Shown here: in pieces, positions 40,453 to 49,468 of the stretch | How positions within the stretch are numbered: the stretch's first letter is position 1 | Layout: every line of letters starts with the position of its first letter | NCBI GenBank assembly: GCA_007858575.1 | Contig: CP042279.1 | Span: 4,342,501-4,406,500 of the forward strand | Direction of reading: 5' to 3' | DNA: 64,000 nt | From: Streptomyces sp. WAC08241 | GTDB taxonomy: Bacteria > Actinomycetota > Actinomycetes > Streptomycetales > Streptomycetaceae | Translations under genes and position numbers: made by a program | The notes under the pieces: model-generated | Told to the model about the DNA's origin: nothing | The model's database searches: none | The model's input: only the letters and a program-made list of their open reading frames with translations

Positions 40453-40871
40453 TTACTCACCAGGGAGAGCCAGCTCGAACCATACGGTTTTGCCGGCCGT
40501 CCCCCGCGGATCCCCCAGCGGCGGGCGGTGCAGGCCACGAGGCCGAGGCCGCGGCCCCCTCGTCGTCGGGTCCGGGGGCCTTCGCGGTGGGCGGATCCGG
40601 AAGCGGATCGGAGACCTCCACGAGGAGGACCGGCGTGTGCGCCGGGCCGGCGCCGTCCGGGGGACGCGGACCAGGCGGACCCCGATGGGTCCGGAAGCGT
40701 ACCGCAGGGAGTTGGTCACCAGCTCGCTGACCAGCAGGACGGTCACGTCGCCGAGGACGCCGTCGAGGTCCCAGGAGCGTAGGGCCTCGCGCACCGCGTG
40801 GCGGGCGGTGCGCACGGCGTTCGCCTCGGCCGGAAGGTCCACTCGGCGCGGTCGCCGTCGGTGTAGATCAC
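40453..40871 (-). CDS. anti-sigma-factor-type ATP-binding protein (HATPase, RsbW-like)
   Basis: It starts at GTG 40869-40871 (VIYTDGDRAEWTFPAEANAV; a missing C near 40842 breaks the frame). The body reads RTARHAVREALRSWDLDGVL and TVLLVSELVTNSLRYASGPI, the N-box of GHKL ATPases, and ends GKTVWFELALPGE after frame changes near 40660 and 40500. These ~140-residue kinases bind or phosphorylate anti-anti-sigma factors. It lies directly upstream of the SpoIIE-type phosphatase on the same strand, so the two could form a partner-switching pair; no STAS-domain antagonist or sigma factor is visible here. Confidence 0.8.
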
Positions 40872-41132
40872 ACCCGATCACTTCCCCAGCCGTGCGTCAG
40901 CAGGAAGGCCCACGTCCCCTGGTGAGGTACTAAGGGGACATACCCACCATTTGGTGCAAGTTATCCCGCTGGGGGCGGTCACCGGCGCACGGTGGCACGA
41001 ACGGCGTAGGGAGTCGGCCGCGCGCGCCACCGGAGGGCGCACCGCCGAAGGGGCTGGCCGGGGCCCCGGCGCTCCGGGGCCCCGGCACTCCGGCAGCCCC
41101 GACTCTCCGGGGGCCCCGGCACTCCGGCGGCC

Positions 41133-41590
41133 TCAGCGCTCCGGGAGTCTCCGCGCGGCCTCGGCGACGGCGGGGCGGTCCTGGTCGAGCCAGTCGACCG
41201 AGTCGACCTCCGCCCGGGTCAGCCAGCGCAGTTCGTCGTGGTCCTCCAGGGCGCGGCTCGCCGGAGAGGAGGCGGGCGGTCCACACCCGCAGGACGTACC
41301 CGGGCTTCAGCGGCCATTCGCCGGGGATCCGCTCCCCGGCTCGACCTCCACGCCGAGCTCCTCCCGCAGCTCCCGGACCAGGGCTCCTCCGGGCCCTCGC
41401 CCGGTTCGAGCTTGCCGCCGGGCAGTTCCCAGCGGCCGGCGAGGTCGGCGGGGCGCTGCGCCGGGCGGCGAGCAGGCGCCCCCGGTCGTAGAGGGCGCCG
41501 GCGACGACCACCACGGGACGGGGCGGCGGTCGGGGCGGCGCCGGGGCGGGGCCCGTGGGGCGCGGCGGGCTCGGTGGTGCGTTCCGTCAT
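41133..41590 (-). CDS. NUDIX hydrolase (MutT-like)
   Basis: It starts at ATG 41588-41590 (MTERTTEPAAPHGPRPGAAP). The NUDIX box, reconstructed across two slips, reads GGKLEPGEGPEE, then LREELGVEVE, matching GX5EX7REUXEEXGU. VVVVAGALYDRGRLLAARRS and GRWELPGGK precede it; KPGYVLRVWTARLLSGEPRP and RWLTRAEVDSVDWLDQDRPA follow. It ends EAARRLPER at TGA 41133-41135. This resembles the 8-oxo-dGTP/CTP pyrophosphohydrolase subgroup; the exact nucleotide is not certain. Frame changes fall near 41510, 41455, 41390, 41340 and 41265. Confidence 0.83.
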
Positions 41591-41651
41591 GGGCGCGAGC
41601 GTAGTCCGGGGGCCGGGTGCCGGGGCCCGTGGACGGGGCGGGCCCGGGGGC

Positions 41652-41831
41652 TCAGAGTGCCGGGCTGCCGACGCGCTCGACCCAGTAGAGCTGCTTGTGG
41701 CCGCGGTCGTCGAGGGTGTCCGCGATCTTCTGCGCCTCGTCCTGGGTCGCGTACCGCCCCACCCGGTAGCGGTTGCCGTTGTCGTCCTGCCGGATGACGA
41801 GCCAGGGGAGGACAGGGCCGCTGTCGGTCAT
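41652..41831 (-). CDS. short SPOR-like domain protein
   Basis: This intact 59-residue protein starts at ATG 41829-41831 (MTDSGPVLPWLVIRQDDNGN), with a GGGAGAAG Shine-Dalgarno. The single domain (RYRVGRYATQDEAQKIADTL, ending VERVGSPAL) resembles a minimal SPOR repeat. There is no signal or transmembrane segment. Its position between the NUDIX and permease genes gives no strong functional hint. Confidence 0.7.
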   Translation of the reverse strand: MTDSGPVLPWLVIRQDDNGNRYRVGRYATQDEAQKIADTLDDRGHKQLYWVERVGSPAL

Positions 41832-41984
41832 CGAGCTTCTCCCTCCGCCGGTCCGGTCGTCGTCGTGGATCTCCGGAAACCGCAATCCGCATATGCCGGA
41901 GCTTACGCCCGACCTTCACGCAGCGGATACGGGTTTGCACAAAGAGGCACGGTTCGGCCGGTTACCGACGGAGGGAGGCCGAAG

Positions 41985-43721
41985 TCAGGCGCCGGACGTC
42001 GCCCTCGGGACGGTGGGCACCGGCATCAGGACGGGGCCGCCCGCGCCCCCGGGCTCCTTGCGGCAGACGTCCCCGCACGTGGCGTCGAGCGAGCAGCACA
42101 GGGAGCAGATCGGACCCGCCTGGACGGGGCAGTCGGCGACGTCGGGCAGTTCGTAGGCCGTCTCGCAGACCGCGCAGGTGTGGGTCGCCCGCTCGTCGGC
42201 GACCTCGGCGCCGGGGCCGTTCACCGTGTTGGGGCGGGCCAGGTAGTAGCGGCCCTTGGTGGCCCACGCGATCAGCGGGCAGAGGACCAGCGCGAGACCG
42301 GCGGCGATGAAGGTGGAGAACGCCTGCGCGTGGGTGCCGAAGAGGCCGAAGAAGGCGAGGATCGAGACGACGGAGGCGATCACCATGGCGCCGAAGCCCG
42401 CCGGGTTCACGGCGTACAGGTAGGCGCGCTTGAACTCGATGTACGGCGGGCTCCAGCCGGCCCGCTTGTTGATGACGAGGTCGGCGGCGACGGCCGTGAT
42501 CCAGGCGATGCCGACGTTGGAGTAGAACCCGAGCAGCTTGTTCAGGGCCGCGAACATGTTCATCTCCATCAGCGTCAGCGCGATGGCGAGGTTGAGGAAG
42601 ATGTACCAGACGCGGCCGGGGTGGCGGTGGGTGACGCGGGAGAAGAAGTTCGACCAGGACAGCGAGCCGCTGTAGGCGTTGGTGACGTTGATCTTGATCT
42701 GGGAGACGATCACGAAGAGCGCGGCGGCGGGCAGGGCGAACGTGCCGAGCCAGGGCTTGAGGGCCTCGATCTGCGGGGCGATCGGCTCCAGGGCGCGAGT
42801 CGTGCCGACGGCCTCCAGGGCGACGAAGGCGAGGAGGGCGCCGCCGAGCTGCTTGGCGGCGCCGATGACGACCCAGCCGGGCCCGGCGGCGAGCACGGCG
42901 AGGTTCCAGCGGCGCCTGTTCGCCTCGGTCTTCGCGGGCATGAAGCGCAGGTAGTCGGCCTGTTCGCCGATCTGGGCGATCAGAGAGAGCGCGACGCCGG
43001 TGCCGAGTCCGAAGCCGATCCAGGAGAAGCCCGCGCCGGCGCCCTCCGTGCCGCCGAAGGAGGTGAAGGCGCCCCAGGCGTCGGGGGCTTCGAAGGCGAG
43101 GACGACGAAGGGCAGCACCATGCCGACGATCCAGACCGGCTGGGTCCAGGCCTGCACCTTGGCGAGGGCGCCCATGCCGCGGAAGACGATCGGGATGACG
43201 ATCAGGGTCGTGACCAGATAGCCGATCTCGACCGGGAGGCCAACGGCCTGGTGCATGGCCTGGGCCATGATCGAGCCTTCGAGCGCGAAGAAGATGAAGG
43301 TGAAGGAGGCGTAGATGAGCGAGGTGAGGGTGGAGCCGAAGTAGCCGAAGCCGGCGCCGCGGGTGATCAGGTCCATGTCCAGGCCGTACGTCGCACAGGC
43401 GCGGGCGATGGGGATGCCGGTGAGGAAGATGAGGGTGGCGGCGGTGAGGATCGAGGCGAGGCCGCTGCCGAAGCCGTAGGTGAACACGATCGAGGCGCCG
43501 ATCGCGAAGTCGGCGAGGTAGGCGATGCCGCCGAGGGCGGTGCCCGCGACGGTGGCGGGGACCAGCGGCGGAAGGAGTGCGGGGCGTAGCGCAGCGAGTA
43601 GTCCTCGCGGCTCTCGTCCGCGGCGAGTTTCGCGTAGCTGCGGCGGGGTTCGAGAGGGCGCGACTCCTCCGGCGCCTCGGGCGGGTCCGGGAGGGGGCGG
43701 GGTGGTGACCGTGTCCGTCAT
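41985..43721 (-). CDS. NCS1 cytosine/purine-type permease with C-terminal Cys-rich domain
   Basis: It starts at ATG 43721 (MTDTVTTPPPPGP); the first ~45 codons carry two frame changes (near 43675 and 43575). The rest is open: ATVAGTALGGIAYLADFAIG, GLDMDLITRGAGFGYFGST, VSQIKINVTNAYSGSLSWSN and NKRAGWSPPYIEFKRAYLYA, the NCS1 (CodB-like) 12-helix core. After the last helix a ~70-residue cytoplasmic tail contains eight cysteines (THTCAVCETAYELPDVADC, GPICSLCCSLDATCGDVC), which looks like a zinc or metal-binding knuckle. The substrate is probably a nucleobase, hydantoin or related heterocycle. Confidence 0.85.
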   Translation of the reverse strand: MTDTVTTPPPPGPARGAGGVAPSRTPPQLRETRRGREPRGLLAALRPALLPPLVPATVAGTALGGIAYLADFAIGASIVFTYGFGSGLASILTAATLIFLTGIPIARACATYGLDMDLITRGAGFGYFGSTLTSLIYASFTFIFFALEGSIMAQAMHQAVGLPVEIGYLVTTLIVIPIVFRGMGALAKVQAWTQPVWIVGMVLPFVVLAFEAPDAWGAFTSFGGTEGAGAGFSWIGFGLGTGVALSLIAQIGEQADYLRFMPAKTEANRRRWNLAVLAAGPGWVVIGAAKQLGGALLAFVALEAVGTTRALEPIAPQIEALKPWLGTFALPAAALFVIVSQIKINVTNAYSGSLSWSNFFSRVTHRHPGRVWYIFLNLAIALTLMEMNMFAALNKLLGFYSNVGIAWITAVAADLVINKRAGWSPPYIEFKRAYLYAVNPAGFGAMVIASVVSILAFFGLFGTHAQAFSTFIAAGLALVLCPLIAWATKGRYYLARPNTVNGPGAEVADERATHTCAVCETAYELPDVADCPVQAGPICSLCCSLDATCGDVCRKEPGGAGGPVLMPVPTVPRATSGA

Positions 43722-43848
43722 GAGGGTTCTGTCGTCTCGTCCGACCGGGTGCGGGTACGGACGAGGAAGGTAGGAGCCGGTCGTGACGGCCGGGGTCGGC
43801 ACGTGATTGCCGGGCGGTTACACGGCCTGACGTGCCGTTAACTCGCGG

Positions 43849-44657
43849 TCACGGCGCCCGGACGCGGGACCCCGCTGAACGGTCGGACGGCCCCGGGGCG
43901 CCGCCCCTCACCCTCACCGGCAGGTGGTACGCGATGCGGTAGCGGTCGGCCGGGACCACGACGTCCGCCGTCTCGACGGCCCGGCCCGAGGCGTAGTAGG
44001 TGCGCTCCACCACCATCACCACGTGGCCCGGCACCCCGCCCAGCGCCAGGAGTTCCTCGGCGAGGCCGGGTCGGGCGCCGACCTCCTCCACCACGTTGTC
44101 CACGACGACGTCGATGGCGGCCATCCGCTCGACGACCCCGCAGCCGGCCAGGGGCCCTCCTCGGGCAGCATGACCGGGGTCCGGCCGGTGACGGCGAGGG
44201 GCTCCCAGGAGGTGGAGACCATCATGGGCTCGCCGCCGTCCCGGTACACGTACCGCGTGCGCATCACCCGCTCCCCGGCTCGATGCCGAGCCGCTCGGCG
44301 ACCTCCGGGCTCGCGGGCTCCTGCCCGCTGTTCGACTCCCAGGTGCCGCGGGCCCCTTCGGCCGCCTGCTCCTGGCGGAAGGGGCTGGCCCCGGAGGCCG
44401 GGCGGTAGCCCGAGCGGGCGATCCGGCGCGGCACCGGGCGCTCCCGCACGTACGTCCCCGAGCCCGAGCGGCCTCCACGAGCCCCTCGGCCATCAGTACC
44501 TTGCGGGCCTCCAGTGCGACGGTGTCCGACACCCCGTACTCCTCGCGGACAGCGCCTGCGAGGGAAGGCGGGTATGGGGCGGAAGCGAGCCGTTGGCGAT
44601 CTTCTCCCGCAGATCGCTCGCCACGCGCAGATAGGCGGGCTGCTCACCGAACGTCAC
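43849..44657 (-). CDS. GntR-family regulator with UTRA-type effector domain (frameshifted)
   Basis: It starts at GTG 44655-44657 (VTFGEQPAYLRVASDLREKI). The winged-helix N-terminus continues ANGSLPPHTRLPSQ and EYGVSDTVALEARKVLMAEG. After several frame changes (near 44560, 44475 and 44285) the C-terminal UTRA-like domain reads VERMAAIDVVVDNVVEEVGA, HVVMVVERTYYASGRAVETA and VVPADRYRIAYHLPV. The HutC/DasR subfamily of GntR proteins has this layout. An inverted repeat 23 bp upstream is a plausible autoregulatory operator. It is divergent from the chitinase gene, which carries its own DasR-like site. Confidence 0.8.
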
Positions 44658-44679
44658 TGGACACTCCCCTCAGGTTGAC

Positions 44680-44698
44680 TGTCAGCTACAGACTGACA
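44680..44698. promoter_or_regulatory. inverted repeat upstream of gntR, candidate operator
   Basis: TGTCAG (44680-44685) and CTGACA (44693-44698) form a perfect inverted repeat with a 7-nt spacer. It lies 23 bp upstream of the GntR start, where self-repression would be expected. Confidence 0.5.
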
Positions 44699-44816
44699 AC
44701 CGTGGGTCGCGGACCGCAAGCATGGGCCAGAGTTTCACTCGAAGTGATGAACACCTGGCTACCACCCTCTCTACTCTCGGTTACCCCGGGGTGGATGCGG
44801 CCGAACCCTTGACCCG

Positions 44817-44834
44817 TATTGGTACAGACCAATA
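44817..44834 (+). promoter_or_regulatory. DasR-responsive-element-like palindrome in chitinase promoter
   Basis: TATTGGTACAGACCAATA is a perfect 7-bp inverted repeat with a 4-nt centre. Its 16-bp core ATTGGTACAGACCAAT matches the dre consensus ACTGGTCTAGACCACT at 12 of 16 positions, including TGGT and AGACCA. It directly overlaps the spacer behind a TTGACC hexamer (44809-44814), as expected for a repressor site. Chitin-degradation genes in Streptomyces are classical DasR targets. Confidence 0.75.
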
Positions 44835-44938
44835 CGTTCTGCCTGCGCGCCCCGCGCGCGCCGCACCTCTCCCCGCCCCACCGCGTTCCTCCCCTGCTCC
44901 CCCGCACGCTCCATCCCGCTCCGCACAGGAATGAGCCC

Positions 44939-46289
44939 ATGCGTCCCAGAGCCATGTCCAAGCTGACCTTCGGTGCCGCCACCGCCGTCACCCTCGGCCT
45001 CCTCGCCGCCCTGGCCCCCGCCGCCGACGCGCACCAGGCCCCGCGCGGATCCGCCCACGAGCCCGCCCACGGGCAGGCCCTCAAGCGGATCGGCTACTTC
45101 ACCCAATGGGGCATCTACGGAAGGAACTTCCAGGTCAAGGACCTGGAGACGAGCGGCACGGCCGCCAAGCTCAGCCACATCAACTACGCCTTCGGCGTGA
45201 TCGGCGCGGACGGCAAGTGCCTCATGGGCAACGCCCCGGCTCCGACCCCTGGGCCGACTACGTGCGCCCCGTCGACGCCGCGAACTCCGTGGACGGCACC
45301 GGCGACACCGACGGGCAGCGCCTGGCCGGGAACTTCAAACGAGCTGCGCGAGCTGAAGGCGAAGCACCCCGGCCTCAAGGTCATGATCTCGCTGGGCGGC
45401 TGGAGTGGCTCCGCGCACTTCTCCGACGCGGTGCGCACGGACGCCGGCCGCAAGGCCCTCGTCGCCTCCTGCGTCGACACGTACATCAAGGGCGACCTGC
45501 CCGTGGACGGCGCCCGCGGCGGCGCCGGGGCGGCCGCCGGGATCTTCGACGGCGTCGACCTCGACTGGGAGTGGCCGGGCTCGGACGGCGCCCCGGGGAA
45601 CGTGATCCGCCCCGAGGACAAGCCCAACTTCACCAAGCTCGTCCGGGAGTTCCGCGTCCAGCTCGACGCGTACGGGCGCTCGCTGAAGAAGCGGAAGCAC
45701 TACGAGCTGAGCGCGTACGTGCCCACCGCCCCCGCCAAGATCGACGCGGGCTTCGAGGTCGCGAAGATCATGCGGGACTTCGACTTCGTGAACCTCCAGG
45801 GCTACGACTTCCACGTCTCCGGGGAGGCGAGGACGGCCCAGCAGTCCGCGCTGTACGCGAAGGACGACTTCAGCGTCGACCAGACCGTCAGGGCCTGGTT
45901 GCGGCGCGGCGCCCCGGCCCGCAAGCTCGTGGTCGGCATGCCCTTCACGGCCAGGGCTGGACCGGCGTGACTGGCGGCGGCAACGGCCTCGGCAAGCCTG
46001 CGACCGGGCCCGCCCCGCCACCTGGACAGCGGGCTCCGAGGACTACGAGTTCCTGAAGCGGCTCGCGGAGTCGGGGACGTACAGGCTCTACCGGGGCGAG
46101 CGGAACGGGCACGCCTGGCTCTTCGACGGCACCACCCTGTGGACCTACGACGATCCCACCGTGCTGCGCACCAAGGCGTCCTACGTCCGGCAGAACGGGC
46201 TGGGCGGCGCGATGGTCTGGTCCCTCGACGGGGACACCCCGGACGGCGAGCTGATCACCGCCATCGACCGGGGCCTGAAGCGGCGTTGA
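44939..46289 (+). CDS. secreted GH18 chitinase (frameshifted)
   Basis: ATG 44939 follows AGGA; the product has a signal peptide (SKLTFGAATAVTLGLLAALA, cut near ADA/HQ). The GH18 barrel shows KRIGYFTQWGIYGRNFQVKD, KLSHINYAFGVIGADGKCLM, HPGLKVMISLGGWSGSAHF, the catalytic DxxDxDxE motif in FDGVDLDWEWPGS and VNLQGYDFHVSG. No separate chitin-binding domain is present, so it is a catalytic-domain-only enzyme that hydrolyses chitin to oligosaccharides outside the cell. Frame changes fall near 45240, 45340, 45955 and 46015. The upstream dre-like palindrome implies DasR/N-acetylglucosamine control. Confidence 0.92.
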
Positions 46290-46294
46290 CCCCC

Positions 46295-46336
46295 GCTCCC
46301 GTGCCCGGCCGCCCCAGGACGGCCGGGCACGGGAGC
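46295..46336. terminator. perfect 17-bp bidirectional terminator
   Basis: GCTCCCGTGCCCGGCCG (46295-46311) pairs perfectly with CGGCCGGGCACGGGAGC (46320-46336) around an 8-nt loop. It lies between the convergent chitinase and septum-formation-like genes. Confidence 0.85.
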
Positions 46337-46356
46337 ACGCGCGCGTGGGCCGTGCC

Positions 46357-47533
46357 TCAGGCCGAGGTGCCCGCGCCCTCCGGCGGAGCGTCCGTCAGCC
46401 CGAGCGCGCCCCGCGCGTCCCCGGTGCCGGGCAGGGCGTCGAAGGCCGCGTCGTAGGCCTCCCAGTACGCGTCCGGGTCGGCCGCCCCGGCCAGCTCGCG
46501 CCACCGCTTCGAGGCCGCCGCGAGGTCCTTCCGGAGCGCCGCGACCGGCTCGGTGGAGGCGCCGGGCCAGAAGTGCTCCCCGAGGCCCGCGTGCGCCCCG
46601 TCGAGCGCCGCCAGGACCTCGCCGGCCCAGGCCTTGTTGGCCGCGAAGTCCTCGTCGGGGTCCTCCTCCGGCTCCCGGTGGACGACCGTCTCGATCGGGT
46701 TCACGGACGTGAGGAAGTGCGTCTGGTCGGCGCTCAGGGTCGTGGCGTCGGAGCGCAGCGAGCCGCTGAAGGGCTTCTTGTCGGCGGCGAGCGCGCAGAT
46801 CACGGTCCGGTCGTCGAACTTCCAGCTCTGGCTGCTGGGCAGGTAGTAGAAGAGCCAGACCTCCTGCGGGATCGCCCAGGTGTCCATCGCGTACGCCAGG
46901 TTGGCCGTCTCGCAGCGCTTCTCCGCGAGCGCGTCGATCGCGTCCTCGCCGGGCCACGCGTCGAAGCCGGTGACCTCGAAGCCGCCGGTGACCTCGCCGT
47001 CGTGCGGGCGCGCGCAGTCGACGACGGTGATCTCCGTCGTGTACTCCTTCCGCATGCCGCGGTCGGTGAAGCACTGGCCGGTGCGCAGCGAGGACGGGGA
47101 CTTGGAGCGGGCGGCCTCGTCGACGCCCTCCTTGAAGCCGCTCCACGCCGTGGAGAGGCCGCCGGTCGCCAGGCCGATCACGAGGAGCAGACAACTGAGG
47201 GCGGAGAGCACGATGCCCGCGATCGCGAGCCCCTTGCCTGCCTGGTCCCTCTTCCTGATCTGCGGGAGGGCCACGAGGCCCAGGACCAGGCCGAGGGGCG
47301 GGAGGCAGCAGACGATGCCGGAGACGAGGGAGCCGACGGCGAGTCCGTTGGTGGTCTGCGGGGCCGCCCGTGGGGTCCGGGGCCGCCGGGCGGGCCGTAG
47401 GGGCCGACGGCGTACGGCCCGCCCGGGGAGGTGTACGGCCCGCCCGGGGAGGTGTACGGCCCGGGGCGGGCCACCCCTGCGGCTGCGGGCCCCTGGGGCG
47501 GCGGGGCGGCGGGGCCGGCTGGGTCGGGTCCAC
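46357..47533 (-). CDS. DUF4190 / septum-formation-domain membrane protein
   Basis: The likely start is GTG 47531-47533 (VDPTQPAPPP), followed after frame changes near 47480 and 47370 by a Pro/Gly/Tyr-rich tail with a duplicated ARPGPYTSPGGPYTSPGGPY-type segment. Two helices typical of DUF4190 follow (TTNGLAVGSLVSGIVCCLPP, GIVLSALSCLLLVIGLATGG), then an extracytoplasmic domain with four Cys (TGQCFTDRGM, VVDCARPHDGEVTG, KRCETANLAY, VICALAADKKPF) matching the septum-formation domain. It ends TDAPPEGAGTSA. The HDGEV motif with paired cysteines suggests a disulfide-stabilised wall-facing domain. Confidence 0.75.
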
Positions 47534-47660
47534 GGGTGGTTGCTCTGCGGGGCGGTGATGCGAACAGACGAACGAGCGCGCATCGTACGCGGTCGGCCGG
47601 GGAGCCGTCGCGCGTGTTTGCGGGGCGGGAGGGCGGCCGCGTACGTCCGCGCACGACGGA

Positions 47661-47690
47661 AGGGGCGGCCGCCCGCGGGCGACCGCCCCT
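47661..47690 (-). terminator. terminator after subtilase gene
   Basis: AGGGGCGGCCGCCCG (47661-47675) and CGGGCGACCGCCCCT (47676-47690) form a near-perfect palindrome, just past the subtilase stop. Confidence 0.65.
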
Positions 47691-47705
47691 CATGCGGTGC
47701 TCGGG

Positions 47706-49278
47706 TCAGAACTGCAGGCCCCAGGAGTCGATCTTCCCGGTGTCGTAGGTCGCGTTGTCCGTGACCCGCAGCTTCCAGGTGCCGTTGGCGACCTCCGAGG
47801 AGGCGTTCACGGTGTACGTGGTGTTGATGTTGTCCGTGCTGCCGCCGGTGCCGAAGGCCTTCAGCGTGTACGCCGAGCCGTCGGGGGCGATCAACTGGAC
47901 CTGGAGGTCACCGATGTAGGTGTGGACGATGTTCACCGGCACCTTGAGGGTGGCGGGGCGTTGCCGGTGACGCCGGTGACGGCGATCGGGGACTCGACGG
48001 TCGCGTTGTCGGCGATGGCGTAGTCCGTGGTGTTCTCGAAGTTCTTGCCGGTGGGCGGAGGGTGGTGCCGCCGTCGCCGACGTACAGGAGCTTGTTCGGG
48101 GAGCCGGAGCCCGGGTTGGTGACGACGTTCGGGGTGGCGGCGTTCGTCAGGGCCGTGGAGACCTGGCCGGGGTCGCCGTCGGGTTGGCGGCGAGGTAGAG
48201 CGCGGCGGCGCCGGCGACGTGCGGGGTCGCCATCGACGTGCCGGAGATGGTGTTGGTGGCGGAGTCGCTGGTGTTCCAGGACGAGGTGATGGAGGAGCCC
48301 GGCGCGAAGAGGTCCAGGATCGAGCCGTAGTTGGAGTAGCTGGCGCGGGCGTCGGTGTTGGTGGTGGCGCCGACCGTGATGGCCTCGCGACGCGCGCCGG
48401 CGAGTAGTTGGAGGCGTTGGCGCCGTCGTTGCCCGCCGCGACCGCGTAGGTGACGCCGGAGGCGATCGACCGGCGGACGGCCTCGTCGAGGACGGAGTCG
48501 ACGCCGCCGCCGAGGCTCATGTTGGCAACGGCCGGCTTGACGGCGTTCTGCGTCACCCAGTCGATGCCGGCGACGACCTGGTCGGTGGTGCCGGAGCCCT
48601 GGTTGTTGAGGACGCGGACGCCGACGATCTTGGCCTTCTTGGCGACGCCGTACGAGGTGCCCGCGACGGTGCCGGCGACGTGGGTGCCGTGGCCGTGGCC
48701 GTCCTGGGAGACGTTGTCGTTGTCGATGGCGTCGAAGCCGTTGTAGGCCCGGCCGCCGAAGTCGCCGTGGCTGATGCGGACGCCGGTGTCGATGATGTAC
48801 GCCGTGACGCCCTGGCCCGCGGCGTCCGGGTAGGTGTAGCTCTGGTTCAGCGGGAGGGCCTTCTGGTCGATCCGGTCCAGGCCCCAGGACGGCGGGGAGG
48901 GCTGCGTGGCGTCGATGGTGAAGACGCGGTTCTGGACGACCGACTTCACGGCGGGGTCGGCCGCGAGCCGCTTCGCCTGCGCCGCGGAGAGCTCGATCGC
49001 GTAGCCGTTGACCGCCGAGGTGTACGTGCGCTTGATCTTCGCGCCGAACTTGGCGGGATCGCGCGGCCCCGGGCGGTCTCCGCCGGGGCGGACTCGTCGA
49101 GGGTGACGATGTAGCTGCCCGGGACGGTGCCTTCGGCTCCGGCGTTCTCGACGACGCCTTCCGGGACGGCCGGGGCGGCGGTGGCCGGGAGGGCGGAGAG
49201 CGGGCCGAGGGTGAGGGTGGCGACGGCCACCGCGGCGGCGGTGGCGATTCTGCGACGCGAGTCACGCATCACTGACAT
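47706..49278 (-). CDS. secreted S8 subtilisin-like protease with P-type C-terminal domain
   Basis: It starts at ATG 49276-49278 (MSVMRDSRRR; ATG 49269 is an alternative). A signal peptide (IATAAAVAVATLTLGPLSAL, cut ATA/AP) is followed by an inhibitor I9-type propeptide (PGSYIVTLDESAPAE...YAIELSAAQAKRLAADPAV). The catalytic triad is Asp in AYIIDTGVRISHGDF, His in DGHGHGTHVAGTVAG and Ser in ISGTSMATPHVAGAA; the oxyanion Asn is in AVAAGNDGANAS. The C-terminal ~100 residues are a proprotein-convertase P-domain (IVHTYIGDLQVQLIAPDGSA). Frame changes fall near 49065, 48395, 48180, 48060 and 47960. It is an aqualysin-like extracellular protease. Confidence 0.9.
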
Positions 49279-49468
49279 GTGAGGGGTCCTCCTCATTGGC
49301 GGTGCGCTGCTGTGGGGGTGCGACAGGGACATGACAAGACGACATGGGGCGTCCGGGCCGTTCCGCGTGTCCGGCTGTCGAGCGAAAGGTTGGCTGATCC
49401 ATAGGAATCGCACAAGGGTGTCCGCCGCCCCGTAACGTCCGCGCCACACGGCTGCCATCCTGGCGACC

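Noticed and set aside
41238..43589. 783-codon open frame on the plus strand
   Set aside because: It is a shadow of the NCS1 permease and NUDIX genes with Gly/Asp/Glu-rich nonsense composition. High GC leaves antisense frames open.
44931..44941. ATG at 44931 as chitinase start
   Set aside because: It is out of frame with the signal peptide. ATG 44939 is in frame and has AGGA upstream.
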